From: Polynucleobacter necessarius
Lineage (GTDB): Bacteria; Pseudomonadota; Gammaproteobacteria; Burkholderiales; Burkholderiaceae
Length of the DNA: 64,000 bases
Reading direction: 5' to 3'
NCBI RefSeq assembly: GCF_900096755.1
Contig: NZ_LT615227.1
Span: 708,457 to 772,456, forward strand
The translations under genes and the position numbers were made by a program. Positions 31,573 to 41,740 of the stretch are shown here, piece after piece (within the stretch, counting starts at the first letter, position 1; each line of letters starts with the position of its first letter). The notes beneath the pieces were generated by a model that was not told the origin of the DNA, searched no databases, and worked only from the letters and a program-made list of their open reading frames with translations.

Positions 31573-32847
31573 ATGGATAAATTACGAATGGTTGGCGGAA
31601 CTCCACTCAAGGGTGAGGTACTTATCGCTGGCGCAAAAAATGCAGTATTACCTATTCTCTGCGCTTGCCTTTTAACTGATCAACCGGTTGTATTACGCAA
31701 CGTTCCAGATTTGCAAGATGTGCGCACCATGCTCAAGATTTTGCAAGAGATTGGCGTATCAGTCAGCTTTCCAGATGCTGGTGATCGCAGCCACGTCGTT
31801 TTAAGTGCAGCAGTAATTAAAAGCGCAGAAGCAACTTATGAAATGGTTAAGACCATGCGCGCCTCTATCCTGGCTCTTGGACCACTCTTGGCCAGAATGC
31901 ATTCTGCTAAGGTTTCCTTGCCGGGTGGTTGCGCAATTGGCGCGCGTCCAGTCGACCAGCATATTAAAGGTCTAAAGGCGATGGGTGCTGTGATCAAAAT
32001 AAAGAGCGGATATATTCAGGCGGAGACTAAGTCGGAAAATAATCGACTTAAGGGCGCATCAATTTTGACCGACATGATTACAGTGACCGGCACAGAAAAT
32101 TTATTAATGGCTGCTACATTGGCATCCGGAACAACCATTTTGGAGAATGCTGCACGCGAGCCCGAGGTGGGTGATTTGGCTGAGTTGCTAGTGAAGATGG
32201 GCGCCAGAATTACTGGAATTGGTAGCGATCGCCTTGTTATTGAGGGCGTTGAAAAGTTGCATGGTGCAGAGCACTCGGTAATTCCTGATCGTGTTGAAGC
32301 GGGCACCTTCTTGTGTGCAGTTGCTGCTATTGGTGGTGAGATCGTAGTACAGCGCTGTCGCCCCGATACATTGGATGCAGTCATTGTGAAGTTGAAAGAA
32401 GCTGGTCTAAATATGGAGGTTGGCCCAGACTGGATCAAAGCTTCAATGCAAGGACGCCCAAAGGCTGTAAGTTTTCGCACTTCCGAATATCCCGCCTTTC
32501 CAACCGATATGCAGGCCCAATTAATGACGGTCAATGCTGTTGCGAGTGGAAGCTCAACGATTACCGAGACGATTTTTGAGAACCGATTTATGCACGTTCA
32601 AGAATTAAATCGCCTAGGTGCTGATATTACAATTGAAGGTAATACCGCTATTGCCCAGGGGGTAGAAAAGCTTTCTGGCGCGATTGTGATGGCTACCGAT
32701 CTTCGTGCTTCTGCTAGCCTGGTGATTGCAGGTCTGGCAGCCCAAGGCGAAACCCAGGTCGACCGGATCTACCATTTAGATCGGGGTTATGACCGCATGG
32801 AGCAGAAATTAACACTCTTGGGCGCCAACATTGAGCGCGTGAAGTAA
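31573..32847 (+). CDS. murA: UDP-N-acetylglucosamine 1-carboxyvinyltransferase
   Basis: MurA transfers enolpyruvate from PEP to UDP-GlcNAc, the first committed step of peptidoglycan synthesis and the fosfomycin target. The 424 residues have the N-terminal [11 protein letters not shown] and the catalytic cysteine at residue 120 in [13 protein letters not shown]. The C-terminal [13 protein letters not shown] is also present. Intact and of normal length. Confidence 0.97.
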   Translation: MDKLRMVGGTPLKGEVLIAGAKNAVLPILCACLLTDQPVVLRNVPDLQDVRTMLKILQEIGVSVSFPDAGDRSHVVLSAAVIKSAEATYEMVKTMRASILALGPLLARMHSAKVSLPGGCAIGARPVDQHIKGLKAMGAVIKIKSGYIQAETKSENNRLKGASILTDMITVTGTENLLMAATLASGTTILENAAREPEVGDLAELLVKMGARITGIGSDRLVIEGVEKLHGAEHSVIPDRVEAGTFLCAVAAIGGEIVVQRCRPDTLDAVIVKLKEAGLNMEVGPDWIKASMQGRPKAVSFRTSEYPAFPTDMQAQLMTVNAVASGSSTITETIFENRFMHVQELNRLGADITIEGNTAIAQGVEKLSGAIVMATDLRASASLVIAGLAAQGETQVDRIYHLDRGYDRMEQKLTLLGANIERVK

Positions 32848-32867
32848 GCCTGAGAGATAATTAGGTC

Positions 32868-33494
32868 ATGAAATTGACTTTAGCCCTCTCCAAAGGGCGC
32901 ATCTTCGAAGAGACCGCAGAGATCCTATCCAAGGTTGGCATCGTGCCGCTGGAGGATCCTGAGAAGTCACGCAAGCTTATTATTGAGACTACCAATCCTG
33001 ATGTTCGTTTGATCATTGTGCGCGCTTCAGATGTACCCACATACGTTCAGTTTGGCGGTGCAGATTTCGGTGTTGCTGGTTTAGACGTGTTGATGGAAAA
33101 AGGTACGGATGGTTTGTATGTACCTTACGACTTAAACATTGCAAAGTGCCGCATGTCAGTCGCTGTGCGCGAAGGTTTTGATTACGCTGGCGCAGTTAAG
33201 CAAGGATCTCGTCTTAAGGTTGCCACTAAGTATGTCAATTGTGCGCGTGAACACTTTGCCAATAAAGGTGTGCACATCGACACTATTCAGCTCTACGGTT
33301 CCATGGAGCTTGCGCCTTTGGTTGGCTTGGCCGATGCTATCGTGGATTTAGTTTCCACTGGCAATACGCTTAAAGCGAATGGCTTAGTTGAGGTAGAGCC
33401 GATTGCTGACATCAGTGCACGTTTAGTTGTTAATCAAGCCTCTTACAAGCGTAAGCGTGATCAGCTGCAACCTATTTTTGAGTTGCTGAAGTAA
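32868..33494 (+). CDS. hisG: ATP phosphoribosyltransferase, short form
   Basis: HisG starts histidine synthesis by joining ATP and PRPP. The 208-residue product is the short form, which lacks the C-terminal regulatory domain and needs the partner HisZ; no hisZ lies in this window. Motifs include [11 protein letters not shown] at the N-terminus and the PRPP-loop region [18 protein letters not shown] near residue 158. First of the his cluster. Confidence 0.96.
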   Translation: MKLTLALSKGRIFEETAEILSKVGIVPLEDPEKSRKLIIETTNPDVRLIIVRASDVPTYVQFGGADFGVAGLDVLMEKGTDGLYVPYDLNIAKCRMSVAVREGFDYAGAVKQGSRLKVATKYVNCAREHFANKGVHIDTIQLYGSMELAPLVGLADAIVDLVSTGNTLKANGLVEVEPIADISARLVVNQASYKRKRDQLQPIFELLK

Positions 33495-33522
33495 CTAGCA
33501 ACCATATAGAAGTTTTCAATCC

Positions 33523-34845
33523 ATGTCTTCACCGACCAACATTAATCGTTTAAACAGCAAGGATGCTGGCTTTAGAGAGACTTTGCTATCCAGTCTTTCT
33601 TTGCCCATGGCTGATGACGAAGCTATAGATGCTGCAGTAGTCAAAATTTTGGCAGCGGTGAAAGCAAAGGGTGATGAGGCGGTATTAGGCTTTACAAAGC
33701 AATTTGATCGCTTAGATGTTGCAACGGTTTCTGACTTAGAAGTTTCCCGTAAAGATTTAGAGCAGGCCTATAAATCTTTATCTGCTGATCAAAAAAATGC
33801 ACTTGATGTTGCCGCGCAAAGAGTACGCGCTTATCACGAGAGGCAAAAAATCGAAGCGGGATGTCACTCTTGGGAATATGAAGAGGCGGACGGTACCCGC
33901 TTAGGTCAAAAAGTAACGCCACTAGACCGTGTGGGCATTTATGTTCCTGGCGGTAAGGCTGCTTACCCATCGTCTGTATTAATGAATGCTATTCCCGCAA
34001 AGGTGGCGGGTGTTGCCGAGGTCATCATGGTTGTGCCTACCCCAGATGGTGCGCGCAATCCATTGGTTCTGGCAGCCGCTTATATTGCAGGCGTTGATCG
34101 CGTCTTTACGATTGGCGGTGCCCAGGCAGTGGGTGCCCTAGCGTATGGCACCGATGCGATACCTGCAGTAGACAAAATTGTTGGACCCGGCAATGCTTAT
34201 GTGGCAGCCGCTAAGCGCAGAGTGTTTGGAGCTGTGGGCATTGATATGATCGCCGGCCCCTCAGAAATATTGGTGCTTTGTGATGGCTCTAGCAATCCAG
34301 ATTGGATTGCCATGGACTTGTTTTCTCAAGCCGAGCACGACGAGCAAGCCCAATCGATTTTGCTTTGCCCGGACGCGGCCTTTATTGAGCAAGTTCAAGA
34401 AAGCATTAATAGATTGCTTCCAGAAATGCCGCGAGCCAAAGTCATTGAGGCATCGTTAAGTAATCGTGCTTTATTGATTCAAGTAAAAGATATGCAAGAA
34501 GCCTGCGAGATTGCGAATGCGATTGCAGCGGAGCATTTAGAAATTTGCGCACTTGATCCACGTAAGTGGGCGGATCAAATTCGTCATGCTGGCGCGATCT
34601 TTATGGGTAACTACACCAGTGAGTCACTCGGTGATTATTGCGCCGGACCAAATCATGTATTGCCCACTGCGCGCACTGCGCGCTTCTCTTCGCCATTAGG
34701 TGTTTATGACTTCATCAAGCGTTCAAGCATGATTGAAGTTAGCGAGGCGGGAGCTCAAACATTAGGGGCGGTGGCGAGTACGCTGGCTCACGGCGAAGGT
34801 CTGCAGGCCCATGCGCGTGCAGCCGAGATGCGTCTTAAAAAATAA
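33523..34845 (+). CDS. hisD: Histidinol dehydrogenase
   Basis: HisD oxidises histidinol to histidine in two NAD-dependent steps with a zinc ion. The 440 residues contain [31 protein letters not shown], and the zinc and base motif [34 protein letters not shown] is near residue 365. It is followed by hisC on the opposite strand after 23 bases. Confidence 0.97.
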   Translation: MSSPTNINRLNSKDAGFRETLLSSLSLPMADDEAIDAAVVKILAAVKAKGDEAVLGFTKQFDRLDVATVSDLEVSRKDLEQAYKSLSADQKNALDVAAQRVRAYHERQKIEAGCHSWEYEEADGTRLGQKVTPLDRVGIYVPGGKAAYPSSVLMNAIPAKVAGVAEVIMVVPTPDGARNPLVLAAAYIAGVDRVFTIGGAQAVGALAYGTDAIPAVDKIVGPGNAYVAAAKRRVFGAVGIDMIAGPSEILVLCDGSSNPDWIAMDLFSQAEHDEQAQSILLCPDAAFIEQVQESINRLLPEMPRAKVIEASLSNRALLIQVKDMQEACEIANAIAAEHLEICALDPRKWADQIRHAGAIFMGNYTSESLGDYCAGPNHVLPTARTARFSSPLGVYDFIKRSSMIEVSEAGAQTLGAVASTLAHGEGLQAHARAAEMRLKK

Positions 34846-34868
34846 TTCGAAATAAATTCGCAGTTAAC

Positions 34869-35936
34869 TTAAGCGAGAATTTCTTTTAAAGCGGCGACGA
34901 GTTCGCCGCTTTGTTCATCTGTGCCTATCGTAATGCGCAAGAACTCATCTATGCGTGAAGACTTGAAGTGACGCACGATGATGCCTCGATCGCGCAACGC
35001 TTGATATAGCTTGGCTCCAGCATGTTTTGGATGACGAGTAAAAATAAAGTTTGCCGTAGATGGTAGCGTCTCAAAACCCAAAGTATTCAACTCATCCACC
35101 AATGTTGTGCGGGTTTGAATAACCTTTTTGGAGGTTTGCTCAAGATGTGTCTGATCCTCTATGGCAGCTATTGCACCTGCTTGCGCTAATCGACCGAGTG
35201 GATAGGAATTAAAACTATTTTTTACGCGCTCTAGACCTTCAATTAAAGCCGGATGACCAACGGCAAAGCCAACGCGCAGACCTGCTAGGGCTCTCGATTT
35301 TGAAAGGGTGTGCACTACTAGAAGATTTTCGGGGCAAGCATCTCCTCGCAAAAGCGGGATGCAAGATTGCGTGCCATAGTCGACATATGCTTCATCGATA
35401 ACCAATACTGACTCTGTGTTGCTTGCAAGCAGTGTCTCAATGTCTGAGCGAGGAATAGATCTTCCTGTTGGTGCATTTGGATTCGGGAAAATAATTCCAC
35501 CATTAGGCACTTTGTACTGAGATGTGTTGATCTCAAAGTGCTCGCCTAGCGGCACGGTTTTGTACTCAATACCGAATAGCTTGCAGTAAACCGGATAAAA
35601 GCTATAAGTGATGTCTGGAAAATGAACGGGTTTGCTTTGCTTAAGGAGGCCGGCAAAAACATGGGCCAACACATCATCTGAGCCGTTGCCTAAAAAAACC
35701 TGATTTGGGTTCAGGCCATGCAACTTTGCGATTGCCTGTTTAAGGGCGGCACCTTCTGGATCTGGGTAAAGGCGCAAATCATCGTTATTTTGCGTCTCAA
35801 TTGCGGCAAGTGCCCTAGGCGATGGTCCGTAGGGGCTTTCATTTGTGTTGAGCTTTACCAGCCGCTGCATTTGCGGCTGCTCCCCAGGAACATAAGGGGT
35901 TAGGGTTTGAACAACGGGGCTCCAAAAACGGCTCAT
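34869..35936 (-). CDS. hisC: Histidinol-phosphate aminotransferase
   Basis: HisC makes histidinol phosphate with pyridoxal phosphate. From ATG at 35936 the product has 355 residues, starting [40 protein letters not shown] and the PLP-lysine segment [16 protein letters not shown] are present. A TTG start six codons earlier is possible; neither start has a clear ribosome-binding site. The gene runs against the rest of the his cluster, between hisD and hisB, so it needs its own promoter. The 121 bases up to hisB (35937-36057) should hold both the hisC promoter and the hisB signals. Confidence 0.94.
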   Translation of the reverse strand: MSRFWSPVVQTLTPYVPGEQPQMQRLVKLNTNESPYGPSPRALAAIETQNNDDLRLYPDPEGAALKQAIAKLHGLNPNQVFLGNGSDDVLAHVFAGLLKQSKPVHFPDITYSFYPVYCKLFGIEYKTVPLGEHFEINTSQYKVPNGGIIFPNPNAPTGRSIPRSDIETLLASNTESVLVIDEAYVDYGTQSCIPLLRGDACPENLLVVHTLSKSRALAGLRVGFAVGHPALIEGLERVKNSFNSYPLGRLAQAGAIAAIEDQTHLEQTSKKVIQTRTTLVDELNTLGFETLPSTANFIFTRHPKHAGAKLYQALRDRGIIVRHFKSSRIDEFLRITIGTDEQSGELVAALKEILA

Positions 35937-36057
35937 GAGGGTACTTTGGGTCAAAAATCACATGGAAAGTGCTGCAACATCAACATTTATATTGCTTCTA
36001 GGAATGAATGATATTATGAGGCTTCAATCAACACTTCGCCTCGCGGCGCAATGAAGC

Positions 36058-36645
36058 ATGCGGCAGGCCAACGTTACCCGAAACACTTCGGAAACCAAAA
36101 TTCAGATTTCCATCAATTTAGATGGTACCGGTAAGGCTGAGCTAGCCTCCGGCGTTCCTTTCCTGGATCACATGTTGGATCAGATTGCCCGTCACGGCAT
36201 GATTGATCTCAAGGTGGTCGCACAGGGTGATACCCATATTGATGATCACCACACCGTTGAGGATGTTGGCATTACTTTGGGCCAGGCATTTGCCAAGGCT
36301 GTGGGTGATAAAGCTGGCATTACTCGTTATGGCTACTCTTATGTGCCCCTGGATGAAACTTTGTCTCGCGTTGTGGTCGACTTTTCTGGTCGCCCAGGGC
36401 TTGAGTTCAATGTTCCATTTACTCGTGCTCGCGTAGGCGATTTTGATGTTGATCTCAGCATTGAATTCTTCCGTGGATTTGTGAACCACGCGGGTATTAC
36501 ATTGCATATTGATAATTTGCGTGGCATTAATGCGCATCACCAGATTGAGACTGTATTTAAGGCCTTTGGCCGTGCATTACGCATGGCTTTGACCCTTGAT
36601 CCACGGGCATCTGGATCTATTCCCTCAACTAAAGGAAGTCTGTAA
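36058..36645 (+). CDS. hisB: Imidazoleglycerol-phosphate dehydratase
   Basis: HisB here is the monofunctional dehydratase (195 residues), without the phosphatase domain of the E. coli fusion. The manganese-binding motifs are DHHTVEDVG and INAHHQIE, and [19 protein letters not shown] stands near residue 33. Start [13 protein letters not shown]. It restarts the plus-strand his run after inverted hisC. Confidence 0.96.
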   Translation: MRQANVTRNTSETKIQISINLDGTGKAELASGVPFLDHMLDQIARHGMIDLKVVAQGDTHIDDHHTVEDVGITLGQAFAKAVGDKAGITRYGYSYVPLDETLSRVVVDFSGRPGLEFNVPFTRARVGDFDVDLSIEFFRGFVNHAGITLHIDNLRGINAHHQIETVFKAFGRALRMALTLDPRASGSIPSTKGSL

Positions 36646-36696
36646 TTTAAACCTCTTTTAGTTGCTCAGCAGACAACGGTGGATATCAGGTAAATT

Positions 36697-37359
36697 TTGG
36701 CGCAAACCATTGCGATCGTTGATTACGGAATGGGTAACCTTCGTTCCGTCTACCAAGCATTTCATCATGTTGCACCTGGTGATAATGTATTGATTGCCCA
36801 TAAGCCAGAGGAAATTCGTTCAGCAGACCGCGTTGTTTTGCCTGGTCAGGGGGCGATGCCAGATTGCATGAAGCATCTTGAGGAATCTGGTTTATTAGAA
36901 GCCCTACTAGAGGCATCCCAAAGCAAACCCCTGTTAGGCGTATGCGTTGGCGAGCAAATGTTGTTTGATCAAAGCGCTGAAGTCCGCACAAATGGATCTG
37001 ATCAATGGACGCCTTGTTTAGGATTGATTCCCGGGGAAGTGCGTCGATTTGAATTGGCAGGCAAAAAACAGGCCGATGGTTCCGCTTATAAAGTACCGCA
37101 TATGGGTTGGAATCAAGTTTGGCAAGACCGTAAGCACCCTCTTTGGGTAGGTATTCCGGATTTAACTAGGTTTTACTTTGTGCATAGCTACTATGTTGTG
37201 CCGCAGCGCAATGAAGACACTGCGGGCTCTACAGAGTACGAGGATTGGTTTACATCTGCAGTGGCAAGGGATAATATTTTTGCTACACAATTTCATCCAG
37301 AAAAAAGTGCAGAATACGGATTAAAGCTTTATCAAAATTTTGTTTCCTGGCAACCTTAA
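36697..37359 (+). CDS. hisH: Imidazole glycerol phosphate synthase, glutaminase subunit
   Basis: HisH releases ammonia from glutamine for HisF. The 220 residues carry the nucleophile Cys 83 in GVCVGEQML, the HSYYV segment and the His-Glu pair of QFHPEKS. The start codon is TTG at 36697, chosen because AGG lies 6 bases upstream and the N-terminus [17 protein letters not shown] is then the family's. Followed by hisA and hisF. Confidence 0.95.
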   Translation: MAQTIAIVDYGMGNLRSVYQAFHHVAPGDNVLIAHKPEEIRSADRVVLPGQGAMPDCMKHLEESGLLEALLEASQSKPLLGVCVGEQMLFDQSAEVRTNGSDQWTPCLGLIPGEVRRFELAGKKQADGSAYKVPHMGWNQVWQDRKHPLWVGIPDLTRFYFVHSYYVVPQRNEDTAGSTEYEDWFTSAVARDNIFATQFHPEKSAEYGLKLYQNFVSWQP

Positions 37360-37377
37360 AATTTTTAACCTATTGTT

Positions 37378-38157
37378 ATGCTGCTGATTCCTGCAATTGA
37401 TCTTAAAGACGGCCACTGTGTTCGACTCGAACAGGGCGATATGGATAAGGCCTCAGTTTTTTCTGAAGATCCGGGTGCAATGGCTGCGCATTGGATTGGT
37501 AAGAGTGCGCGACGTCTACATCTCGTAGACTTGAATGGCGCATTTGCCGGCAAGCTAAAAAACGAGTCAGCAATTAAATCCATTCTTAAAGCGGTTGGAA
37601 ATGAGATCCCAGTTCAATTGGGTGGTGGTATTCGTGATCTTGAAACCATTGAGCGTTTATTGGATGACGGAATCAGTACCGTCATTATTGGTACAGCAGC
37701 TGTAAAAAATCCTGGCTTTGTGCAAGATGCTTGCGCTGCCTTTCCGGGCCATGTAATGGTTGGTTTGGATGCAAGGGATGGTAAAGTCGCCACTGATGGC
37801 TGGAGCAAGATTACAGGGCATGAAGTGGTTGATCTTGCCAAGAAATTTGAGGACTGGGGCGTTGAGGCCATCATCTATACCGACATTGGTCGGGACGGCA
37901 TGCTCAAGGGCGTAAACGTTGAGGCTACGATGAAGCTAGCGCAAGCCATTCGAATTCCAGTAATTGCCAGTGGCGGACTTTCAAATAATCAAGACATCGA
38001 AGCCTTATGCAAGGCTGAGGAAGAGGGTGTAATGGGTGTAATGGGTGTAATGGGTGTAATAGCCGGACGCTCCATTTATTCAGGTGACCTCGATCTCGCG
38101 GCCGCGCAAAAATATGCTGACGAGCTAACGCTTAAGTACGCAAAGAAAACTATCTAG
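37378..38157 (+). CDS. hisA: ProFAR isomerase (phosphoribosylformimino-AICAR ribotide isomerase)
   Basis: HisA is a TIM-barrel isomerase. The 259 residues start [21 protein letters not shown] and have the catalytic aspartates at the N-terminus (Asp 8) and near residue 130 (VGLDARDG). Shortly before the second phosphate-binding loop the triplet Gly-Val-Met is repeated three times, ahead of GVIAGRSIY. This makes the protein some 6-9 residues longer than usual. The stop overlaps the hisF start by one base. Confidence 0.94.
   Translation: MLLIPAIDLKDGHCVRLEQGDMDKASVFSEDPGAMAAHWIGKSARRLHLVDLNGAFAGKLKNESAIKSILKAVGNEIPVQLGGGIRDLETIERLLDDGISTVIIGTAAVKNPGFVQDACAAFPGHVMVGLDARDGKVATDGWSKITGHEVVDLAKKFEDWGVEAIIYTDIGRDGMLKGVNVEATMKLAQAIRIPVIASGGLSNNQDIEALCKAEEEGVMGVMGVMGVIAGRSIYSGDLDLAAAQKYADELTLKYAKKTI
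38026..38061 (+). repeat. Tandem 9-base repeat inside hisA
   Basis: The unit GGTGTAATG occurs three times exactly (38026-38052), followed by a one-mismatch copy GGTGTAATA (38053-38061). It encodes [12 protein letters not shown]. Relatives, as I recall them, have one or two such units at this place, so the array looks like a recent in-frame slippage expansion. Confidence 0.9.
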
Positions 38158-38915
38158 TGTTAACCAAAAGAATTATTCCCTGTTTAGATGTCACCGCAGG
38201 GCGCGTGGTTAAGGGTGTAAATTTTGTTGGGTTGCGTGATGCAGGTGAACCAGTAGAAATCGCCAAACGTTATGACACTCAGGGTGCAGACGAACTCACT
38301 TTTTTAGATATCACTGCGACCTCTGACGGACGTGATCTGATTTTGTACATCATTGAGGATGTGGCATCGCAAGTATTTATCCCGTTGACAGTTGGTGGTG
38401 GTGTGCGTGCAGTGGCTGATGTGCGGCGCCTGCTTAATGCTGGCGCAGATAAGGTCAGCATGAATTCTTCCGCAGTGGCTAATCCAGATCTGGTTTCTGA
38501 TGCTGCTGCTTATTACGGATCACAGTGCATCGTTGTGGCGATTGATGCCAAGCAAACAGAGGCTGGCAATTGGGAAGTATTTACACATGGCGGTAGAACT
38601 GCCACAGGTATGGATGTAGTGCAGTGGGCTACAGAAGTTGCAAAGCGTGGTGCCGGCGAAATCCTGTTAACTAGTATGAATCGAGATGGCAGTAAAGATG
38701 GTTTCGATTTGGCGTTGACTGCTGCTGTTAGTGATGCGGTGTCAGTCCCGGTAATTGCCTCTGGTGGAGTTGGCAATCTTCAGCACTTAGTAGATGGCAT
38801 TACAAAGGGCCATGCGGATGCAGTACTCGCTGCCAGCATTTTTCACTATGGTGAATACACGGTGGGTCAGGCAAAAGAATATATGGCGGCCCAGGGAATC
38901 CCGGTCCGTATTTAA
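38157..38915 (+). CDS. hisF: Imidazole glycerol phosphate synthase, cyclase subunit
   Basis: HisF forms the imidazole ring using ammonia from HisH. The 252-residue TIM barrel starts [20 protein letters not shown] from a GTG codon that shares its first base with the hisA stop (TAGTG), so translation is coupled. Asp 11 and the second catalytic Asp in VVAIDAK are present. Confidence 0.96.
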   Translation: MLTKRIIPCLDVTAGRVVKGVNFVGLRDAGEPVEIAKRYDTQGADELTFLDITATSDGRDLILYIIEDVASQVFIPLTVGGGVRAVADVRRLLNAGADKVSMNSSAVANPDLVSDAAAYYGSQCIVVAIDAKQTEAGNWEVFTHGGRTATGMDVVQWATEVAKRGAGEILLTSMNRDGSKDGFDLALTAAVSDAVSVPVIASGGVGNLQHLVDGITKGHADAVLAASIFHYGEYTVGQAKEYMAAQGIPVRI

Positions 38916-38974
38916 GTTGCACTAAACTTTGGCAAGATTTCCAAAGTTCTTAGGATTCCCTGTAAAGCTCAGAT

Positions 38975-39382
38975 ATGAGTCAAAGCACATTTCAACCAAT
39001 TGAATCTATTCAACCGGGCCAGTGGCTAGATGCTGTTGCTTGGAATGAGCAAGGTTTGGTTCCTGTAATTGCCCAGGAAGTTGGCACTAAGGACATCTTG
39101 ATGATGGCCTGGATGAATCGCGATGCGTTATTAGCTACCTTGCGATTAGGTGAAGCAGTTTATTGGACGCGCTCCAGACAAAAACTTTGGCATAAGGGCG
39201 AAGAGTCTGGCCACACTCAAAAAGTTAAAGAAATTCGCCTGGATTGTGATGGGGATGCGATTTTGCTCTTGGTTGAGCAAAAAGATGGCATTGCTTGTCA
39301 TACAGGTGAGCACAGCTGCTTCTTTTTGCAATGGGATTCTGCTAAATCAGCCTGGGTTGATGAGTCGACATCCAAGAAGTGA
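38975..39382 (+). CDS. hisI: Phosphoribosyl-AMP cyclohydrolase
   Basis: HisI opens the purine ring of PR-AMP. The 135 residues contain [20 protein letters not shown], the [18 protein letters not shown] segment and the metal site formed by [10 protein letters not shown] and [10 protein letters not shown]. It is separate from hisE, as usual in beta-proteobacteria. Confidence 0.96.
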   Translation: MSQSTFQPIESIQPGQWLDAVAWNEQGLVPVIAQEVGTKDILMMAWMNRDALLATLRLGEAVYWTRSRQKLWHKGEESGHTQKVKEIRLDCDGDAILLLVEQKDGIACHTGEHSCFFLQWDSAKSAWVDESTSKK

Positions 39383-39413
39383 ATCTTCCGGACAAACAAC
39401 ATAAAATACTTCA

Positions 39414-39815
39414 ATGACTAGCGCTGCAAATAAACCCTCTGCTTTAGATTCTGGATTGGCCCATTTAGCCGACGTGATAGATCAACGTCGAGATGCCTTC
39501 AAGGCGGGTCAAGCAGATCCCAAAACTTCGTACACAGCTTTACTCTTTTCTAAGGGTGATGACGGTATCTTGAAAAAGATTGGCGAAGAAGCAACTGAAG
39601 CGGTGATGGTGGCTAAAGATGCGCGCAATTCTAATTTGGCACCAGAGCAGCAAAAGTTCTTGGTCGGCGAAATGGCAGACTTGTGGTTCCATTGCTTAAT
39701 CACACTCTCGCAATTTAACCTACGACCTGAAGATGTTATTAGTGAGCTTGATCGTCGATTGGGTACCTCAGGGATTGAAGAGAAGGCGGCCAGAAAGGCT
39801 GCTGACAAGGAATAA
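39414..39815 (+). CDS. hisE: Phosphoribosyl-ATP pyrophosphatase
   Basis: HisE hydrolyses PR-ATP to PR-AMP. The 133-residue product has the MazG-like helical core with [16 protein letters not shown] and [14 protein letters not shown]. The stop overlaps the start of the HIT gene (TAATG). Last of the his genes. Confidence 0.95.
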   Translation: MTSAANKPSALDSGLAHLADVIDQRRDAFKAGQADPKTSYTALLFSKGDDGILKKIGEEATEAVMVAKDARNSNLAPEQQKFLVGEMADLWFHCLITLSQFNLRPEDVISELDRRLGTSGIEEKAARKAADKE

Positions 39816-40174
39816 TGATGTCGCACGATCCCAATTGCTTGTTTTGTAAGATTTCTCAAGGATTGATTCCGTCCCAGAAGGTCTATGAGGATGAAGAAAT
39901 TTTTGCGTTCAAAGACATCAACCCTGCTGCGCCAGTGCATTTCTTGATGATTCCTAAAAAACATATCCCCATGTTAGAGTCCACGGAAAGCATTGATGCC
40001 CCATTGCTGGGTAGAATGATGGAATTAGCGCCCCATCTTGCCAAAGAGCAAGGCTGCCGACCTGGGAAGGATGGTGGCTTTCGATTGATGGTAAATAATG
40101 GGGCTGATGGTGGGCAGGAGGTTTATCACTTGCACCTGCATGTGATGGGCGGTCCGCGTCCCTGGAAAAAATAA
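39815..40174 (+). CDS. HIT-family nucleotide-binding hydrolase (HinT-like)
   Basis: This histidine-triad protein probably hydrolyses adenosine phosphoramidates. The 119 residues have [14 protein letters not shown] at the N-terminus and the triad HLHLHVMGG at the C-terminus, preceded by [13 protein letters not shown] second ATG lies one codon in. Position between hisE and tatA is conserved in Burkholderiales. Confidence 0.95.
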   Translation: MMSHDPNCLFCKISQGLIPSQKVYEDEEIFAFKDINPAAPVHFLMIPKKHIPMLESTESIDAPLLGRMMELAPHLAKEQGCRPGKDGGFRLMVNNGADGGQEVYHLHLHVMGGPRPWKK

Positions 40175-40190
40175 TCCAAGGAGATTAAAG

Positions 40191-40418
40191 ATGGGTTCAT
40201 TTAGCATTTGGCATTGGTTAATTGTTTTGGTCATCGTGATGTCGGTATTTGGTACCAAGAAATTGCGCAACATCGGCCAAGATTTAGGCGGAGCCGTTAA
40301 GGGCTTTAAAGACGGCATGAAAACTGCTGAAGAGCCTAAAGAGCAGATTCAGCAAGGCGCTACATCCACCGAAAAAACAGTTGATGTGCAAGCCAAAGAC
40401 GTTAATGTTAATAAGTAA
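40191..40418 (+). CDS. tatA: Sec-independent translocase subunit TatA
   Basis: TatA forms the pore of the twin-arginine export system. The 75 residues have the N-terminal membrane helix ([15 protein letters not shown]), the [21 protein letters not shown] amphipathic region and a short polar tail. An AAGGAG site precedes the ATG. Confidence 0.95.
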   Translation: MGSFSIWHWLIVLVIVMSVFGTKKLRNIGQDLGGAVKGFKDGMKTAEEPKEQIQQGATSTEKTVDVQAKDVNVNK

Positions 40419-40469
40419 TCATTGATAGCGCAGATCGAAATTCATGCGGTTCTTAGTTAGCTTATTAAG

Positions 40470-40946
40470 ATGATTGATCTTGGAGTTTCAAAGCTTGCGC
40501 TGATTGCTGTAGTTGCCTTGGTCGTAGTTGGGCCAGAGCGTTTGCCTAAAGTGGCTCGTATGGCTGGTAATTTATTTGGCCGTGCCCAACGCTATATGGC
40601 AGATGTCAAAGCCGAGGTGAGTCGCCAGATGGAGGTCGAGGAATTTAAAAAATTCCGGGAAGAAAGCGCCACCACTCTTAAAGAAGTTGAGAATAGCATT
40701 CATTCGACCGTACAAGAGGCTAGCTCAAACCTGAGTGATCAGGCCGATATATTCGAAACCAGTTTTGAAAAACCTCTGCTTGACGAAAGAGAAGTGCTGC
40801 GCAAGACCATGCGGCAAGGACGTAGTAGCTGGGGCGTTAAGCGTGCAGCTAGACCTATGTGGTTTAAGCGTTCCTCCGGACTACGAACGCGTGTGCAGTC
40901 TGGCGCCGCAAGAATGAAGCGCCTTCATCACGCTGCCGGTAAATAA
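40470..40946 (+). CDS. tatB: Sec-independent translocase subunit TatB
   Basis: TatB works with TatC as the receptor for twin-arginine signal peptides. The 158 residues start MIDLGVSKLALIAVVALVVVGPERLPKVARMAG-type (membrane helix and PERLP hinge), then a charged helix and a basic C-terminal tail. It lies between tatA and tatC. Confidence 0.94.
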   Translation: MIDLGVSKLALIAVVALVVVGPERLPKVARMAGNLFGRAQRYMADVKAEVSRQMEVEEFKKFREESATTLKEVENSIHSTVQEASSNLSDQADIFETSFEKPLLDEREVLRKTMRQGRSSWGVKRAARPMWFKRSSGLRTRVQSGAARMKRLHHAAGK

Positions 40947-40960
40947 AAAATAATCTTCGT

Positions 40961-41740
40961 ATGACACAAAATAATTCCACCGAAGATTCTGGCTTACAAG
41001 AAACTTTTCTATCGCACTTATTTGAATTGCGCGATCGCGTCATCAAGGCAGTCTTAGCAATTATTGTTGTCTTCGTATGCTTGGTGTATTGGGCGCCAGA
41101 TATTTTCCATATATTTGCACAGCCTTTATTGCAGGCTTTGCCTGCTGGCGGCAAAATGATTGTGACTGATGTAACTGGCTCGTTCTTTGTGCCCATGAAA
41201 GTCACGATGCTAGTGGCTTTCTTAATTGCGTTGCCTGTAGTGATGTATCAGCTTTGGGCCTTCATTGCGCCTGGACTCTATTTGCATGAGCGTAAATTAA
41301 TTTTGCCTTTGGTAATTAGTAGCTACAGCCTATTCATTATTGGTATGGCATTCGCATACTTCTTGGTATTTCCAACCGTATTTAATTTCATGGCATCTTA
41401 TAACGCTCCATTAGGCGCAGAAATGTCTACCGACATTGATAACTACCTAAGCTTTGCGATGACTACGTTCCTGGCATTTGGTATTACGTTTGAGGTGCCG
41501 GTAGTGGTCGTGGTTTTAGTGCGCATGGGCATGGTGCCTTTGGCTAAGCTAAAAGAGATTCGGCCTTATGTGATTGTTGGTGCATTTGTGATCTCAGCAA
41601 TTGTGACGCCCCCTGATGTGCTTTCTCAGTTGCTTCTCGCGGTTCCAATGACTTTGCTCTACGAGCTCGGTTTATTAATTGCTCGTTTTTATGTGCCAAA
41701 GCCTTCTGAAGGCAGCGCCGAAGACGGTGGTGACGCTTAA
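40961..41740 (+). CDS. tatC: Sec-independent translocase subunit TatC
   Basis: TatC is the six-helix core of the Tat receptor. The 259 residues show FLSHLFELRDRVIKA near the N-terminus, the FAYFLVFPTVFNF segment and PPDVLSQLLLAVPMTLLYE. Its stop abuts the stop of the convergent Sel1-repeat gene with no spacer and no terminator. The Rieske protein PetA (48740) is a plausible Tat substrate here. Confidence 0.96.
   Translation: MTQNNSTEDSGLQETFLSHLFELRDRVIKAVLAIIVVFVCLVYWAPDIFHIFAQPLLQALPAGGKMIVTDVTGSFFVPMKVTMLVAFLIALPVVMYQLWAFIAPGLYLHERKLILPLVISSYSLFIIGMAFAYFLVFPTVFNFMASYNAPLGAEMSTDIDNYLSFAMTTFLAFGITFEVPVVVVVLVRMGMVPLAKLKEIRPYVIVGAFVISAIVTPPDVLSQLLLAVPMTLLYELGLLIARFYVPKPSEGSAEDGGDA

Noticed and set aside
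34846..34868. Inverted repeats bounding the inverted hisC
   Set aside because: I compared the sequence on both sides of hisC and found no convincing match longer than a few bases.
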